Source: Elusimicrobia bacterium UBA5214
GTDB taxonomy: Bacteria; Elusimicrobiota; UBA5214
Direction: 5' to 3'
Assembly (NCBI GenBank): GCA_002412545.1
Contig: DHVG01000024.1
Span: forward strand, 1-48,571
Length of the DNA: 48,571 bases
Positions 1-8,946 of this stretch are shown piece by piece. The notes beneath the pieces were generated by a model, which had not been told where the DNA came from, did no database searches, and saw only the letters and a program-made list of their open reading frames with translations. Both the position numbers and the translations under genes were made by a program. Every line of letters begins with the position of its first letter. The stretch's first letter is position 1.

Positions 1-304
1 AAAAATAATTATTAGTGAAGTAAATTTACTATTTTTCATTATTCTATCCGGTTAGAAAATTTTATTTTAACCCAAAATCCCCAGTTGATTGGGGATTTTG
101 CCGCAAGCGGCCGCCCCTTTTCATGATAGTAAAACTATTTGAAAGAAGCAATTCTATCTATGCACAAAAAAATGCATAAAAACTTATCGCTTCCAATAAA
201 AAGGGGCGGGGTTACCCCGCCCTATCAAAAGATAAGGCGGTCCGAAGGACAGATTTTTCAACTGAAAAATCTGGGTTTAAAAAGTTTTCAAGGTAAGTAG
301 AATT
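1..304. other. Structured intergenic region at left edge
   Basis: No credible ORF was seen. The stretch is packed with dyads. AAAATCCCC at 74-82 pairs with 91-99. TATGCA at 159-164 pairs with 173-178. GGGCGGGG at 204-211 pairs with 215-222. CCGCCCTATC at 217-226 pairs, with one mismatch, with 231-240. AGATTTTTCA at 251-260 pairs with 263-272. CGCCCCTTTT at 112-121 can also pair with AAAAGGGGCG at 199-208. One of these is a good terminator, annotated separately. The rest may be a palindromic repeat cluster or a structured RNA. Confidence 0.6.
197..222 (-). terminator. Rho-independent terminator after the TMTC-like operon
   Basis: Read on the minus strand, an 8-bp GC-only stem (GGGCGGGG with a TAA loop) is followed by CCTTTTTATT. 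It lies about 80 bases past the stop of the minus-strand TPR gene ending at 305, so it probably ends that operon. Confidence 0.75.
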
Positions 305-2458
305 TTATTTAAGCAGGGACTTTTTCTTTTTTGCTTCTTGGAGATTATTTTTAGCATCCTCAAAATCAGGGTCAAATGTCAGTGCTATTTCATATTGTTT
401 TATTGCTTTCTCATACTCGCCCTTCCGATAGTAGACATTCCCTAAATTATTCAATGCTTTCAAATAATGCGGGTTAATTTTCAATGCGCCTTGATAGGCA
501 GCGATTGCCTCTTCAAACATCTTTTTATTCTCATAACTAATCCCTAAATTATAGTATGGTTCCGCATAGAAATGGCTATTCTCAATTGCTTTCTTATAAA
601 CCGCAATCGCTAAATCATAATCACCACGCAAATCGTAAAGAACACCTAAACTGTTATATGCCTGTGCATAATTGGGACGCATCTTTACTGCTTTCTCAAA
701 ATTTTTTATTGCTTCTTCATAATTATTCAGTTCATAATAGACCAGACCTATATCATGATATACATCACCTGCGTAAGGAAAAATTTCTAAGGTCTTATTG
801 TACTCTTTAAGTGCACGAGTATATTCTTTTTTCGCTGCATAAAGACTACCTAAGTTACGCTGTATCTTAGCCATCCTGCCCACATCCTCAGTTTCCAAAC
901 TTAAAGCCATCTCGTATTCAGCAATTGCTAAATTTACCTCACCTTTCTTTGCATAGACCAATCCCAAGTTGTTATGTGGTTCTACTGCTTGTGGAAAAAG
1001 ATTTATTGCTTTAATAAATTCTTCAATTGATTCATCATATCTGTCTGCAAGGGAATAGGCAGTTCCTAAATTTGAATGTGCCCTCGCTTTGTAGGGTGAT
1101 TTCTTCACTGCATCACTCCAGAGTGTAATTGGGTCATACCAGATACGATTCCTCAGAAATGTAGCCCCGAAAAAAGAAAAAAATAACCCTACAAGAAAAA
1201 TCTGTTTTATTTTCTTATTTCTAATTAAAAATTCAATCAAAGAAACGAGAATAAGAACCGCACCAATTATTGCTGGATAAGTACGATATTCTACCATCAA
1301 TTCAGAACTAAATATGAAAAAGTAAGGCAAAAGGAATAAATGCAACCAAAAAATACTAAAAGATATAATTTTATTCTTTTTCTTTAAATGAAAACAAAAA
1401 TAAACCAAAAGAATATTCAGAACTAAAGAAATAATGGTAGAAAAATCAAACAAATGCTTGGGTGGCAAGATATGATGGTCAACATTAAGTCCAAAGTATG
1501 GAAAAAACATTAATCTTAAATAGTAGAAAAAGACCTTGTTCTGGATGAGAAAATATCTGCCCATTTGTGATAAATTGGTAGCGATAATTCGTCCTTTTAT
1601 TTCCGAATAATGCCAGTAAACTAAGAAGAGCAGGGAAAAAAATAAAACTAATAACCAAATTCTCTTCCTCATCCAATTCATCAACCCTTCCTCAAAAATA
1701 CCAAAAAACCAGGAATAAAGAAAAATACCAATCAGAAAATAGAGTATTCCAACTTCTTTAGAATGAAATGTCGCAAGGAAAGAAATAAAAGTTCCCAAAA
1801 GATACCATCTCGGGATGGTTCCTCTATTTCTATTCCGAAAATAAAGTATAAAAAACAGTAAACCTAATAAACCAAATATTACGGCAAATTGCGCATAGCG
1901 AGCAATTATGTAATTGACCGATTCGGTAGCAAGAGGATGGACTAAGAAAAGCAGAGCAGTGAATAGAGAGAAGTGATTAGGTGATTGGGTGGTTGAGTGA
2001 TTAAGTGACCTGGTGAGTGAGTGACCAGATGAATTAAGTTTAGAGTTTAGAATTTCGGATTTCGGATTTGCGATTTCACCTGTGGAATCCGCGTCTTTCT
2101 CTGTGTAATCTGCGGTTTCCTCCGTATAATCCGCACTTCTTTCCACGTAATCCGTGGTAATAAGAAAAAATATCCAATAAACTAAAATTGCGATTATTAT
2201 ATGATTAACAACATTCCCCAAATGAAACCAGAGCGTAGTGAACCTATTCAGATGATAGGTGAAAAAGAAACTTAAATTCGGGAGTGCACGGGAAATGAAC
2301 CCGGAAGGAATAAGTTCTCTTGCTGATTTAACGGTGACCAGAAATTCAATCATCCGGTTATCATCAAACTGGAAAGTATTTTGTAGCGTATTAGCATAAA
2401 GCAAAAAACCTACTCCGATAATTAGAAGAATGTTCTTTAAATGCAACTTTTTGTTCAT
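305..2458 (-). CDS. Polytopic membrane protein with C-terminal TPR repeats (TMTC/GT-C O-mannosyltransferase-like)
   Basis: This 717-residue protein has about ten hydrophobic segments in residues 10-440, followed by seven or eight TPR units from about residue 455 to 700 (NLGxxY...A...Y..A pattern). The first loop carries an acidic FDD motif after TLQNTFQ, the place where GT-C enzymes of the PMT/TMTC type keep a catalytic Asp. By family, such proteins transfer a sugar from a polyprenyl-phosphate donor to a protein outside the membrane; activity here is inferred. Residues of about 108-160 are hydrophilic low-complexity sequence (repeated ADYTE-like words) encoded by short DNA word repeats at about 1975-2160, a likely in-frame repeat expansion in a loop. 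It is last in the operon, 10 bases after the preceding gene. Confidence 0.7.
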   Translation of the reverse strand: MNKKLHLKNILLIIGVGFLLYANTLQNTFQFDDNRMIEFLVTVKSARELIPSGFISRALPNLSFFFTYHLNRFTTLWFHLGNVVNHIIIAILVYWIFFLITTDYVERSADYTEETADYTEKDADSTGEIANPKSEILNSKLNSSGHSLTRSLNHSTTQSPNHFSLFTALLFLVHPLATESVNYIIARYAQFAVIFGLLGLLFFILYFRNRNRGTIPRWYLLGTFISFLATFHSKEVGILYFLIGIFLYSWFFGIFEEGLMNWMRKRIWLLVLFFSLLFLVYWHYSEIKGRIIATNLSQMGRYFLIQNKVFFYYLRLMFFPYFGLNVDHHILPPKHLFDFSTIISLVLNILLVYFCFHLKKKNKIISFSIFWLHLFLLPYFFIFSSELMVEYRTYPAIIGAVLILVSLIEFLIRNKKIKQIFLVGLFFSFFGATFLRNRIWYDPITLWSDAVKKSPYKARAHSNLGTAYSLADRYDESIEEFIKAINLFPQAVEPHNNLGLVYAKKGEVNLAIAEYEMALSLETEDVGRMAKIQRNLGSLYAAKKEYTRALKEYNKTLEIFPYAGDVYHDIGLVYYELNNYEEAIKNFEKAVKMRPNYAQAYNSLGVLYDLRGDYDLAIAVYKKAIENSHFYAEPYYNLGISYENKKMFEEAIAAYQGALKINPHYLKALNNLGNVYYRKGEYEKAIKQYEIALTFDPDFEDAKNNLQEAKKKKSLLK

Positions 2459-2468
2459 CTTGTGATAT

Positions 2469-4187
2469 TCATATCTTCTTCTTTTTTATCTTTTCTATGA
2501 TTTCTTGACCTTTCTGATGGTCCCCAAGCGCAAAATATACCATCGCTAAACCGCGTCGTGCATCTTCAAAATTGGGGTCAATAGAGAGAATTTCTTCATA
2601 CTCATTAATTGCTTGCTGAAAATATCCCTCTCGTACATATACCCCGGCTAAGTTCATCCGGGGAGTGGTAAATCCAGGGAGCGCTTCTCTTGCCTTTTTA
2701 AAGTGACTGATTGCTTTCTCGTAATTATTTCTACTCATCTCAATTAAACCAAGATTATTCTCGGCATAAGCGGTAGTATTAGCATAATCCGGACCAACCA
2801 GTAGTCCACGTTCATAGTAATCAATTGCTTTATCTATCTCGCCGATTTTTTGATATTCTATCCCGGCATAAACCAAAGCTTCCTCAGAGTTAGGATAAAC
2901 TTGTAACGCTTTTAACCAGATACTCAAATTATTTTTCCAGTCAAAATTTCGGTTTACTGTCCGTAAAGAGTATAACCCTAAAACGCTAAATATACAAAAA
3001 TAGACGCCAAAGCGCAAACTCCTTTTTTGCGCTTTAGCGTAATTTAGCGTTTTTGCCATCAGGAGTGCTAAAAATATACAGAAACCTAAAGAAGGAATAT
3101 AAAGATAACGTTCCTGGAATATTCTTCCAAAAGGAACAATATTTGCTACCGGTAAAAGGGTAAGAAAAAAATAAAAAATAGAAAAACTAAAAACTTTCTC
3201 CCTTCGGTAGAGAAATAAAGCACTGAGAAGTAAAACAAGCAAAAAAACGAAAGCAGTAACTACCGCTGGCTCGGAAAATATTAATGAATGTGGAAAAACA
3301 TAACCAGCTGTAAGTTTAGTGGGTAAGATAAGTAATTTCAAATAGTAAGAAATGGCTCTCACCATTGTGTAAAAGGTAAAAGAAAAACTTTTCCCGATAT
3401 ATTCTACCGGAGAAGATAAATCACATCCTTCTACTATACCTACCGGTTCAAAAACAGTGAACCTGCCTAAGATAAATAGAAAAGCAAGTAAAACGTAGAC
3501 CAGATATTTATGCACAATGTCCATCACCTCCGGATTGAAACGGCGAAAACAAAAATCACTCAGAACAAGGACTAAAGGTAAAGTAACCGCCATTTCTTTA
3601 GAGAAAAGGGCAAGAATGAAACTGATGCAGGAAAAGAAATAGGTGAAATGGTGAAATGGTGAAATAGTCTTCGGCAGGCTCAGACCCTGAACTTGTTGAA
3701 GGGTGGAATAGTAAAATGTCTTTATATATAAGTAAAAGGATAAAAGGAAAAAAAACATTGCTAAAAGGTCAGTCCTTCCCGAAATAAAGTTAAGCGACTC
3801 GGTATGAATCGGATGTATGGCAAAAAGTATACTGCTAAGAAAAGCTACCTTACTTTCCTGAAGAAGCAGACCGAAAATGAGATAGATAAGGACCGAATTT
3901 AAACTATGGAACAGAGTATTGGTTAAATGATAACCAAAAACATTTAATCCCCAAAGAGAATAGTCCAGAAAATAGGAAAGAGTTACTACTGGAAAGTATG
4001 CTCTTTCTCCGGAAAGATAAAAATAATCCCTCGTAAAAATAAGAGGGACATTTTTCCAATCTTTTATCAGTTGATTTTCGCTTATATGGAGAGGGTCATC
4101 AATGACAAATTCATTACGGAAAGAGTTAGAATGAACAAGGAAAGAAACCAGAATAACTACAATAATTTTTAGATAATCTCTACTCAT
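2469..4187 (-). CDS. Polytopic membrane protein with TPR repeats (TMTC-like)
   Basis: The protein has 572 residues from the ATG at 4187; a TTG one codon earlier is less likely. The N-terminal two-thirds is polytopic, with the hallmark first loop (VIDDPLHISEN, then YFPVVTLSY, GYHLTNTLFH) seen in the TMTC/PMT-like GT-C family. About four TPR units fill residues 430-570. The start overlaps the end of the MerR-like gene by 8 bases, so translation is probably coupled. A hydrophilic patch near residue 165 (TLQQVQGLSLPK) is encoded by a dyad at 3669-3701 of the CTTCGGCAGG...TTGAAG type, a dispersed repeat form known in many bacteria. It is presumably a protein O-glycosyltransferase; the substrate is unknown. 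Confidence 0.68.
   Translation of the reverse strand: MSRDYLKIIVVILVSFLVHSNSFRNEFVIDDPLHISENQLIKDWKNVPLIFTRDYFYLSGERAYFPVVTLSYFLDYSLWGLNVFGYHLTNTLFHSLNSVLIYLIFGLLLQESKVAFLSSILFAIHPIHTESLNFISGRTDLLAMFFFLLSFYLYIKTFYYSTLQQVQGLSLPKTISPFHHFTYFFSCISFILALFSKEMAVTLPLVLVLSDFCFRRFNPEVMDIVHKYLVYVLLAFLFILGRFTVFEPVGIVEGCDLSSPVEYIGKSFSFTFYTMVRAISYYLKLLILPTKLTAGYVFPHSLIFSEPAVVTAFVFLLVLLLSALFLYRREKVFSFSIFYFFLTLLPVANIVPFGRIFQERYLYIPSLGFCIFLALLMAKTLNYAKAQKRSLRFGVYFCIFSVLGLYSLRTVNRNFDWKNNLSIWLKALQVYPNSEEALVYAGIEYQKIGEIDKAIDYYERGLLVGPDYANTTAYAENNLGLIEMSRNNYEKAISHFKKAREALPGFTTPRMNLAGVYVREGYFQQAINEYEEILSIDPNFEDARRGLAMVYFALGDHQKGQEIIEKIKKKKI
3669..3701. repeat. Imperfect palindrome inside the TMTC-like gene
   Basis: The arms CTTCGGCA and the TTGTTGAAG half pair with a few mismatches around a TCAG/CTGA inner stem. 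The element lies in frame in the membrane protein gene and encodes a polar loop. It resembles the widespread TTCGACAGGCTCAG-type dispersed repeat. Confidence 0.55.
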
Positions 4188-4437
4188 CAACTCCCGGGGG
4201 TAGCATCTCTTTAAACTTTTCTAAAGTTGGTTTCTTTTTCATATATTCACGGATTAAACGAATTCTATGTAGTGTTTCTTCACGCTCATAAAGACGGTAT
4301 CCACTTGTCCAGATTTCCTTCGGAGTCAGGACTCCGAGCCGTGTATAGTAACGAATTGTAGAAGGTAAAACACCGGCCTCCCGTGCAATTTCACTAACTT
4401 TCAGTAAATTATTATTTGTGTTTTTTTTCTTCGGCAT
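4180..4437 (-). CDS. MerR-type helix-turn-helix DNA-binding protein (minimal)
   Basis: This 85-residue protein consists almost only of a winged helix of the MerR class. The segment LLKVSEIAREAGVLPSTIRY is the helix-turn-helix, followed by the usual YTRLGVL...GYRLYE wing and the RIRLIREYMKKK helix. MerR proteins normally add a long dimerisation helix and an effector domain; here only a short tail (KFKEMLPPGVDE) is present. It may be a stand-alone DNA-binding or excisionase-like regulator. It starts 26 bases after the stop of the beta-barrel gene and overlaps the next gene by 8 bases, so it is inside the operon. Its targets are not visible. Confidence 0.8.
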   Translation of the reverse strand: MPKKKNTNNNLLKVSEIAREAGVLPSTIRYYTRLGVLTPKEIWTSGYRLYEREETLHRIRLIREYMKKKPTLEKFKEMLPPGVDE

Positions 4438-4463
4438 TTTGAGAAGATTATCTTCCTACATTA

Positions 4464-6368
4464 TTAGATTTTTCGCGAGAAACTTGCACTGATTGTCCGG
4501 TAATCTGCCCCTTGGGAAGGAGAGTAGCGAACTACTCGGTAATTAAGAGTAAAATTGCTCTGCCGGACATTATACCTCAGATTAAAATCAAAATTCAGTT
4601 TTTTCAATTCCGGAGTAGAAACCCCTATTTCCAAAACTAACCCCCGGTAAAAGAGACTTTTCTGTAGACTGATATTGGAATTAAGATATTCACGATAACC
4701 AACCGGTTTATTTCCGCTAAAGTTTCTTATCCGGTAGTAAACCGCACTGATAGTTAAAAAACCATTAAAGGGTGCACTGGTCATACTGTATCTCTCAAAA
4801 AGAGAGGTTGCTACCGGTTCATCATTCAATAGGTTTTTCTTCTGTTCCAATTTCAATTCGCTTCCCAAACTTAGAAGATTACCATTTAAATTATTGTATC
4901 CATTCTTGCGGTTACTATTATTACCGTTATGATTACCGTTACCATTACTATTATTATTGTAATTGTAGAAAAAATTATAAAAGAAACTTAAAGGTGATAT
5001 TCCAGCAGTTAGGTAAAAGGTTGAGTTTAGTCCACGGGCAGTTACTTCTTTATTGAGTAGATTTTCTGTTTGGTTAACTCTAAGTTCAAGATAGGATGAA
5101 AGGAAAGAAAAAGGTGTAAAATCAGCCCGGACGAATTGTTCAGTATCCCGCATTTTTCCTTGGTGGTAAGTGTCATTCAGTGAATAATGTGCTTCCAAAC
5201 GTACTTGTCTCAGAGGAGTACAATAACCACCAATACTTTCACCTAATTTCTGCACCGGCTTGTCCCGGCCACTCTGCATAACTGTATAAACCAAACTATT
5301 CCCTATGGAAAAATACCGGAATAGAAACAATGAAGATGTCAACGATAGACCGTTTGTCGTTGACTGGAGTCGCGAGGAAACCATCTCAGTTTCAGTAAAT
5401 GCATGTTTGCTCTGCAAAGTAGAAGTAATTCCGAGAAAATGAACTGGTTTTCCGCTAAGGGAAAGGGTGGCATTGGTGCACTGATAACTTCTTGTTTTAG
5501 GTATCTCTAAGGAACCCGAACTTGAACGATTAGCGGTAATCACTACCCCACCAAGAAATTTATACTGGGTAAAAAGAGAAGCATCATAACTATGGGAAAA
5601 ACTACCACTACCTCTTTTGTTTGGGATTAAATCAATGGTTTCTTTTGTTTCGTAAGTATATCTCAATCGCAAACGATGATAATTGTAAAAAGTATAAAAA
5701 CGCTGAACAATAGAATCCCGGTTAAACGAGGGATGGGAATCAATCCCGTCCACAGTATTCGTTTTTGCGTATAAATAAGAAAAATAAGGAAAAGAAAAAA
5801 CAAAAAAACTATTGTTTAGATTATCTTTCTTACGCCGATTGCGGTTACCATTTTTACGAAAAATATTAGAAAGGTCAATCTGCCCTTGAGGAGAAAAATT
5901 TAAACTGACTACTTGAGAAGTGTTCACCTCGGAAGAAGCAAGTATCCCGTTCTCCAGGAACTCTTCCCTCGTTCCCCGGGAAAAAGAAAAGGTTGAACTG
6001 AAAAAATCACGCACTCTTCTTGGAGCAAACCAGAAATTGAGCGTGTAGTTGTAGCCCCGGAGGTCGGACTTACCAAACAGCGGTAAGACAAGTTCATTCT
6101 TTGCCAGACGGTAACTAAGGCCAATCTTGGTCTGTCCAAGAGAAGGTAAACCAAGTGGACCCCACATTTGTAAATTATAGGTCTGAGCAAAATAAGAAAA
6201 AGGGGGTTGATTTCTGGGCATCACTGAACGATATGTCCAGTTTAATTCAGTACTGCGCTGGAGAGCGCGTGGCTCGCGTGATTTTTCCCGGACGCTAAAC
6301 TCAGCATAAGTGCTACTCGCTAATAGCCAATAGCCAGTAGCTAATAGCCCAATAAAGAATCTTTTCAT
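4464..6368 (-). CDS. Predicted outer-membrane beta-barrel protein
   Basis: The protein has 634 residues. A signal peptide (MKRFFIGLLATGYWLLASSTYA) is followed by long runs of alternating polar and hydrophobic residues with many Tyr, Phe, Ser and Asn, typical of amphipathic strands. It ends with aromatic-rich strands (FTLNYRVVRYSP, then SASFSRKI). No known family is recognised. Around residues 465-500 there is an Asn-rich tract (runs of N, G and S) encoded by a simple repeat at about 4895-4975, probably an extended loop. The signal peptide core is encoded by four heptanucleotide units at 6322-6349. It is first in an operon with the MerR-like and TMTC-like genes. An outer-membrane site is inferred from composition only. 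Confidence 0.6.
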   Translation of the reverse strand: MKRFFIGLLATGYWLLASSTYAEFSVREKSREPRALQRSTELNWTYRSVMPRNQPPFSYFAQTYNLQMWGPLGLPSLGQTKIGLSYRLAKNELVLPLFGKSDLRGYNYTLNFWFAPRRVRDFFSSTFSFSRGTREEFLENGILASSEVNTSQVVSLNFSPQGQIDLSNIFRKNGNRNRRKKDNLNNSFFVFSFPYFSYLYAKTNTVDGIDSHPSFNRDSIVQRFYTFYNYHRLRLRYTYETKETIDLIPNKRGSGSFSHSYDASLFTQYKFLGGVVITANRSSSGSLEIPKTRSYQCTNATLSLSGKPVHFLGITSTLQSKHAFTETEMVSSRLQSTTNGLSLTSSLFLFRYFSIGNSLVYTVMQSGRDKPVQKLGESIGGYCTPLRQVRLEAHYSLNDTYHQGKMRDTEQFVRADFTPFSFLSSYLELRVNQTENLLNKEVTARGLNSTFYLTAGISPLSFFYNFFYNYNNNSNGNGNHNGNNSNRKNGYNNLNGNLLSLGSELKLEQKKNLLNDEPVATSLFERYSMTSAPFNGFLTISAVYYRIRNFSGNKPVGYREYLNSNISLQKSLFYRGLVLEIGVSTPELKKLNFDFNLRYNVRQSNFTLNYRVVRYSPSQGADYRTISASFSRKI

Positions 6369-6452
6369 TTTTTTCTAACCAACCACGCCCACTTTACTGT
6401 GGCTAACTACCTTCACCTACTATCAAGTTGTAAGTTATACTTTAACCTAAGG

Positions 6453-6483
6453 AAAAAGGGAGTAAACTTCCGCTTACTCCCTT
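6453..6483 (-). terminator. Rho-independent terminator after the tetraheme cytochrome gene
   Basis: On the minus strand a perfect 10-bp stem (AAGGGAGTAA, plus-strand arms 6456-6465 and 6474-6483, 8-base loop) runs into TTTTTCC. It sits 20 bases past the stop codon at 6503, so the cytochrome gene is probably monocistronic. Confidence 0.85.
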
Positions 6484-6502
6484 CTTAATGGTTACTAGAA
6501 CC

Positions 6503-7234
6503 TTACTTAATATGGCAAGCCGTACACAACTCGCTATTAGTCATGCTCACCTGTAAGAAAGCACGCTCACTCAGACCTCTACTATTGTGCGGGTCATGAC
6601 AGGAACCACAACCAACCCACTCCTTCGTTCCACCAGCGCTTGCACCAGAAAATTGGACACCTCTCCCTTTAGCAACAGCTAATGTCCTCCAGTCATTGAC
6701 ATTTCCAATGCCATACTTCACGCCAACTGGATGGGTTTCAGTCAAATTAGTCAGCTTCCAAGTACTCGGGATTAAACTCACAGTTTTCTTAGCACTACCT
6801 GACCAAACCCAGAATGTCCCACCATCATGACAACCTAAACAACGTTTTGACCCGAGGTCTAAACCCGCATAGTCATACCCGGTGTCAGGACCCATAGCAT
6901 TGCTGTCCTGCCACTGACTATACCAGAGTTCCGTATAGCTCCAAAGTTGGTACCCTACTGGTCCGGTGCCCCCATGCAAGGTCTGTGTCCAGAGTAACTC
7001 TTGCACATACTCACCAAATGTAGATACTCCCCAGTTTGTCTGCCTCTTGTGTGGGACATGGCAAGTACGACAAAGCTGATTCTCACCAGTAGCACCAGCA
7101 TCAGGAGCAACTGCCATCGCACCATCTTTAGTATCTCTAAAGTCATGGCTACTATCCTGGACAGCTGCACAAACAAACGAATAGGAACCAACAAGGAAAA
7201 CGAACACGAAAAGAAGTTTTACTATCCTCTGCAT
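6503..7234 (-). CDS. Secreted tetraheme c-type cytochrome
   Basis: The protein has 243 residues with a signal peptide (MQRIVKLLFVFVFLVGSYSFVCA) and four CXXCH heme sites: CRTCH, CLGCH, CGSCH and CTACH. The pattern CXXCHDPHNSRG is typical of the doubled-CXXCH class of multiheme cytochromes that carry electrons in the periplasm or at the cell surface. Heme would be attached by the CcsA/ResB system encoded further along. The start is secure: an ideal ribosome-binding site AAGGAGGTG (7245-7253) lies 10 bases upstream. Two sigma70-type promoters precede it and a terminator follows. The redox partner is unknown. Confidence 0.9.
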   Translation of the reverse strand: MQRIVKLLFVFVFLVGSYSFVCAAVQDSSHDFRDTKDGAMAVAPDAGATGENQLCRTCHVPHKRQTNWGVSTFGEYVQELLWTQTLHGGTGPVGYQLWSYTELWYSQWQDSNAMGPDTGYDYAGLDLGSKRCLGCHDGGTFWVWSGSAKKTVSLIPSTWKLTNLTETHPVGVKYGIGNVNDWRTLAVAKGRGVQFSGASAGGTKEWVGCGSCHDPHNSRGLSERAFLQVSMTNSELCTACHIK

Positions 7235-7340
7235 ATCCTTTTTTCACCTCCTTCCTTCCCTAAAATTTAGTACTTTATGATTACACTGATTAAAGGACTT
7301 GATTCCACCAGATTAAGTCCAAATCTTACTTCTATCTAAA

Positions 7341-7369
7341 AGAATACAATATTATTCTTTTTTTGTCAA
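7341..7369 (-). promoter_or_regulatory. Sigma70-type promoter P1 for the tetraheme cytochrome
   Basis: On the minus strand there is a perfect TTGACA (7364-7369), a 17-base spacer and TATTCT (7341-7346). It faces the cytochrome start at 7234, with about 100 bases of leader. Confidence 0.7.
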
Positions 7370-7507
7370 GGAGATAAATATGTGATTTTTATTACAACAA
7401 CCGTTTAGCCGGTTAAGTCCGTTATTCCCGTTTTGTCCGTTACTCAAAGAATCCTAATTATTCAAAGAAATTGCCATTTTCAAAACCAAATATTCAAAAG
7501 TGGATTT

Positions 7508-7536
7508 ATTTTATCAAAATAGTATTTTCTTGTCAA
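7508..7536 (-). promoter_or_regulatory. Sigma70-type promoter P2 upstream of P1
   Basis: On the minus strand TTGACA (7531-7536), a 17-base spacer and TAAAAT (7508-7513) form a near-consensus promoter. It points to the same cytochrome gene, so the gene may have tandem promoters. Confidence 0.65.
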
Positions 7537-7587
7537 GTATTTCCCAAAAAAAATTTTTTACTAATCGCTAAACCGCTAAACTCATCC

Positions 7588-7657
7588 GCCCGATAAGTCA
7601 TGCCTGCACCTGTGATGCCTGCACAGGTGTCGCAGGCACAGGTGGTCTACCGACAAA
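7588..7657. repeat. 70-bp palindromic dispersed element, copy 1
   Basis: This GC-richer block contains nested dyads built from CACCTGTG/CACAGGTG and GCCTGC/GCAGGC. An almost identical copy in opposite orientation lies at 29673-29743. The rest of the intergenic region 7235-7738 holds the two promoters and word repeats of the TTCATAATTCAT kind (about 7670-7738). No gene was seen in it. Confidence 0.8.
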
Positions 7658-7738
7658 ACGCTAAAATTCATCATCCATAACTCATCCTTCATCAACTCAC
7701 AATTCATCCATTCATCATTCATAATTCATAACTCATAG

Positions 7739-8773
7739 TTATTTCAAGTATTGGTAAACCTGGATTCGCTGATTCAAAGTATCCACTACATAGAGACGGT
7801 CTTTTTCATCAATATATAACCCTTGCAAAAAATTGAAACGAACTGGAGGCGTTCCAATCCAAAAAAAATTAGTCCTTCCTTCAGGACTAAAAACTTGAAT
7901 CACATCAAATTCACCATCAGCAACATAGATATTTCCATCACTATCTACAGCAATACCTTTCGGACGGGCAAAAGAACCTATTGTATCGCCGGCTTCACCA
8001 ATTGTGCGTATAAATTTGCCCATCCGGTCATAAACCAGAACCGTCCTCTTGAAACTTTCACTGAGATAAATTTTACCTTGATTATCCGTAGCGATATATT
8101 GTACCCAGATGATTTGTTCTTGACCAATATTATATAAAAAATTACCCTGTAAATCATAAATTGCAATCCGGTTATTCCCCCCACGGTCACTAATATAAAG
8201 AAGTCCTCTCTCGCGGTCAACTACCATTCCTTGCGGACCGGAAAATTGACCTGCTTCTGAACCAATTTTGCCACCAAATTGGTAAAGAAAATTACCTGTC
8301 CGGTCATAAACTTTAATGAATAAGTTTAGACCTTCAGCAATATATAATCTACCTTCATTATCTACTGCAATACCCGTAGGCACACCCGGAACAGCAATAT
8401 AAGAAATACTTTTAGTAGCAAAATCAAATACTACTACTTTTTTCTGTGCTATATCAGTAACATAGACCCGTGTATCGTAAGCACAAACTTGTTGGGGTTG
8501 AACCAGAACCAAATTTTGAACTTCCCTACCCAACAAAAAGTACCAAATTGCCGTCAGAAGAGGTGCCCGTCCTTGAGGATGGAGGTCAACTTCACTCCGC
8601 AAATTGTATAAAAATTTTAGTTTTGGACGGGCCGGTGCCGGTGGAAAAACATATTCCATTTTTGGAACCGTAGCACAACCATTCATTATAGCAATGAGCG
8701 AAGAGCCAAGAGCTAAGAACAATAAAACAGTTAATAGTGGATAGTGGATAGTGGATAGTAAAAACTTCTTCAT
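7739..8773 (-). CDS. NHL-repeat beta-propeller lipoprotein
   Basis: The 344-residue protein has an N-terminal hydrophobic stretch ending at a candidate lipobox (AIMNGC, Cys near residue 32). About six NHL blades follow (for example PTGIAVDNEGRLYIAE, PQGMVVDRERGLLYISD, PKGIAVDSDGNIYVAD). NHL propellers are interaction scaffolds. Lipoproteins of this kind are often encoded beside multiheme cytochromes, as here: the 23-heme gene lies upstream on the same strand with a 173-base gap. The signal-peptide core STIHYPLL is encoded by a heptanucleotide tandem repeat (8734-8759). A structural role in an envelope electron-transfer complex is inferred. Confidence 0.8.
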   Translation of the reverse strand: MKKFLLSTIHYPLLTVLLFLALGSSLIAIMNGCATVPKMEYVFPPAPARPKLKFLYNLRSEVDLHPQGRAPLLTAIWYFLLGREVQNLVLVQPQQVCAYDTRVYVTDIAQKKVVVFDFATKSISYIAVPGVPTGIAVDNEGRLYIAEGLNLFIKVYDRTGNFLYQFGGKIGSEAGQFSGPQGMVVDRERGLLYISDRGGNNRIAIYDLQGNFLYNIGQEQIIWVQYIATDNQGKIYLSESFKRTVLVYDRMGKFIRTIGEAGDTIGSFARPKGIAVDSDGNIYVADGEFDVIQVFSPEGRTNFFWIGTPPVRFNFLQGLYIDEKDRLYVVDTLNQRIQVYQYLK

Positions 8774-8876
8774 TTTACATTATAATTCAGACGGATTGTT
8801 GCAGATGTAGACGGATAAAACCTTTCATCGGTATGAATCCGCTTAAATCTGTTTGCATCGGTTATTTTGAGATTCT

Positions 8877-8931
8877 TCCCCCCACTGATTCGTTTTGCAT
8901 TCGCAAAAGCGAATCAAAACGGTGGGGGTCA
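8877..8931. repeat. Long imperfect hairpin between the 23-heme cytochrome and the NHL gene
   Basis: The inner arm CGTTTTGCATTCGC pairs with GCGAATCAAAACG with one bulged C and an AAAA loop. The outer CCCCCAC pairs with GTGGGGG. There is no T-run on the minus strand, so it is not a standard terminator. It may be a dispersed element or an RNA processing or stabilising hairpin. Confidence 0.6.
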
Positions 8932-8946
8932 GAATGACCTTCCAGG

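Noticed and set aside
4772..5056. Plus-strand ORF of 94 residues opposite the beta-barrel gene
   Set aside because: It is a mirror of the Asn-rich coding tract, has no ribosome-binding site and looks unlike a protein.
7660..7738. Possible CRISPR-like array of TTCATAATTCAT words
   Set aside because: Units are degenerate and contiguous, without constant spacers; no cas gene is in the window.
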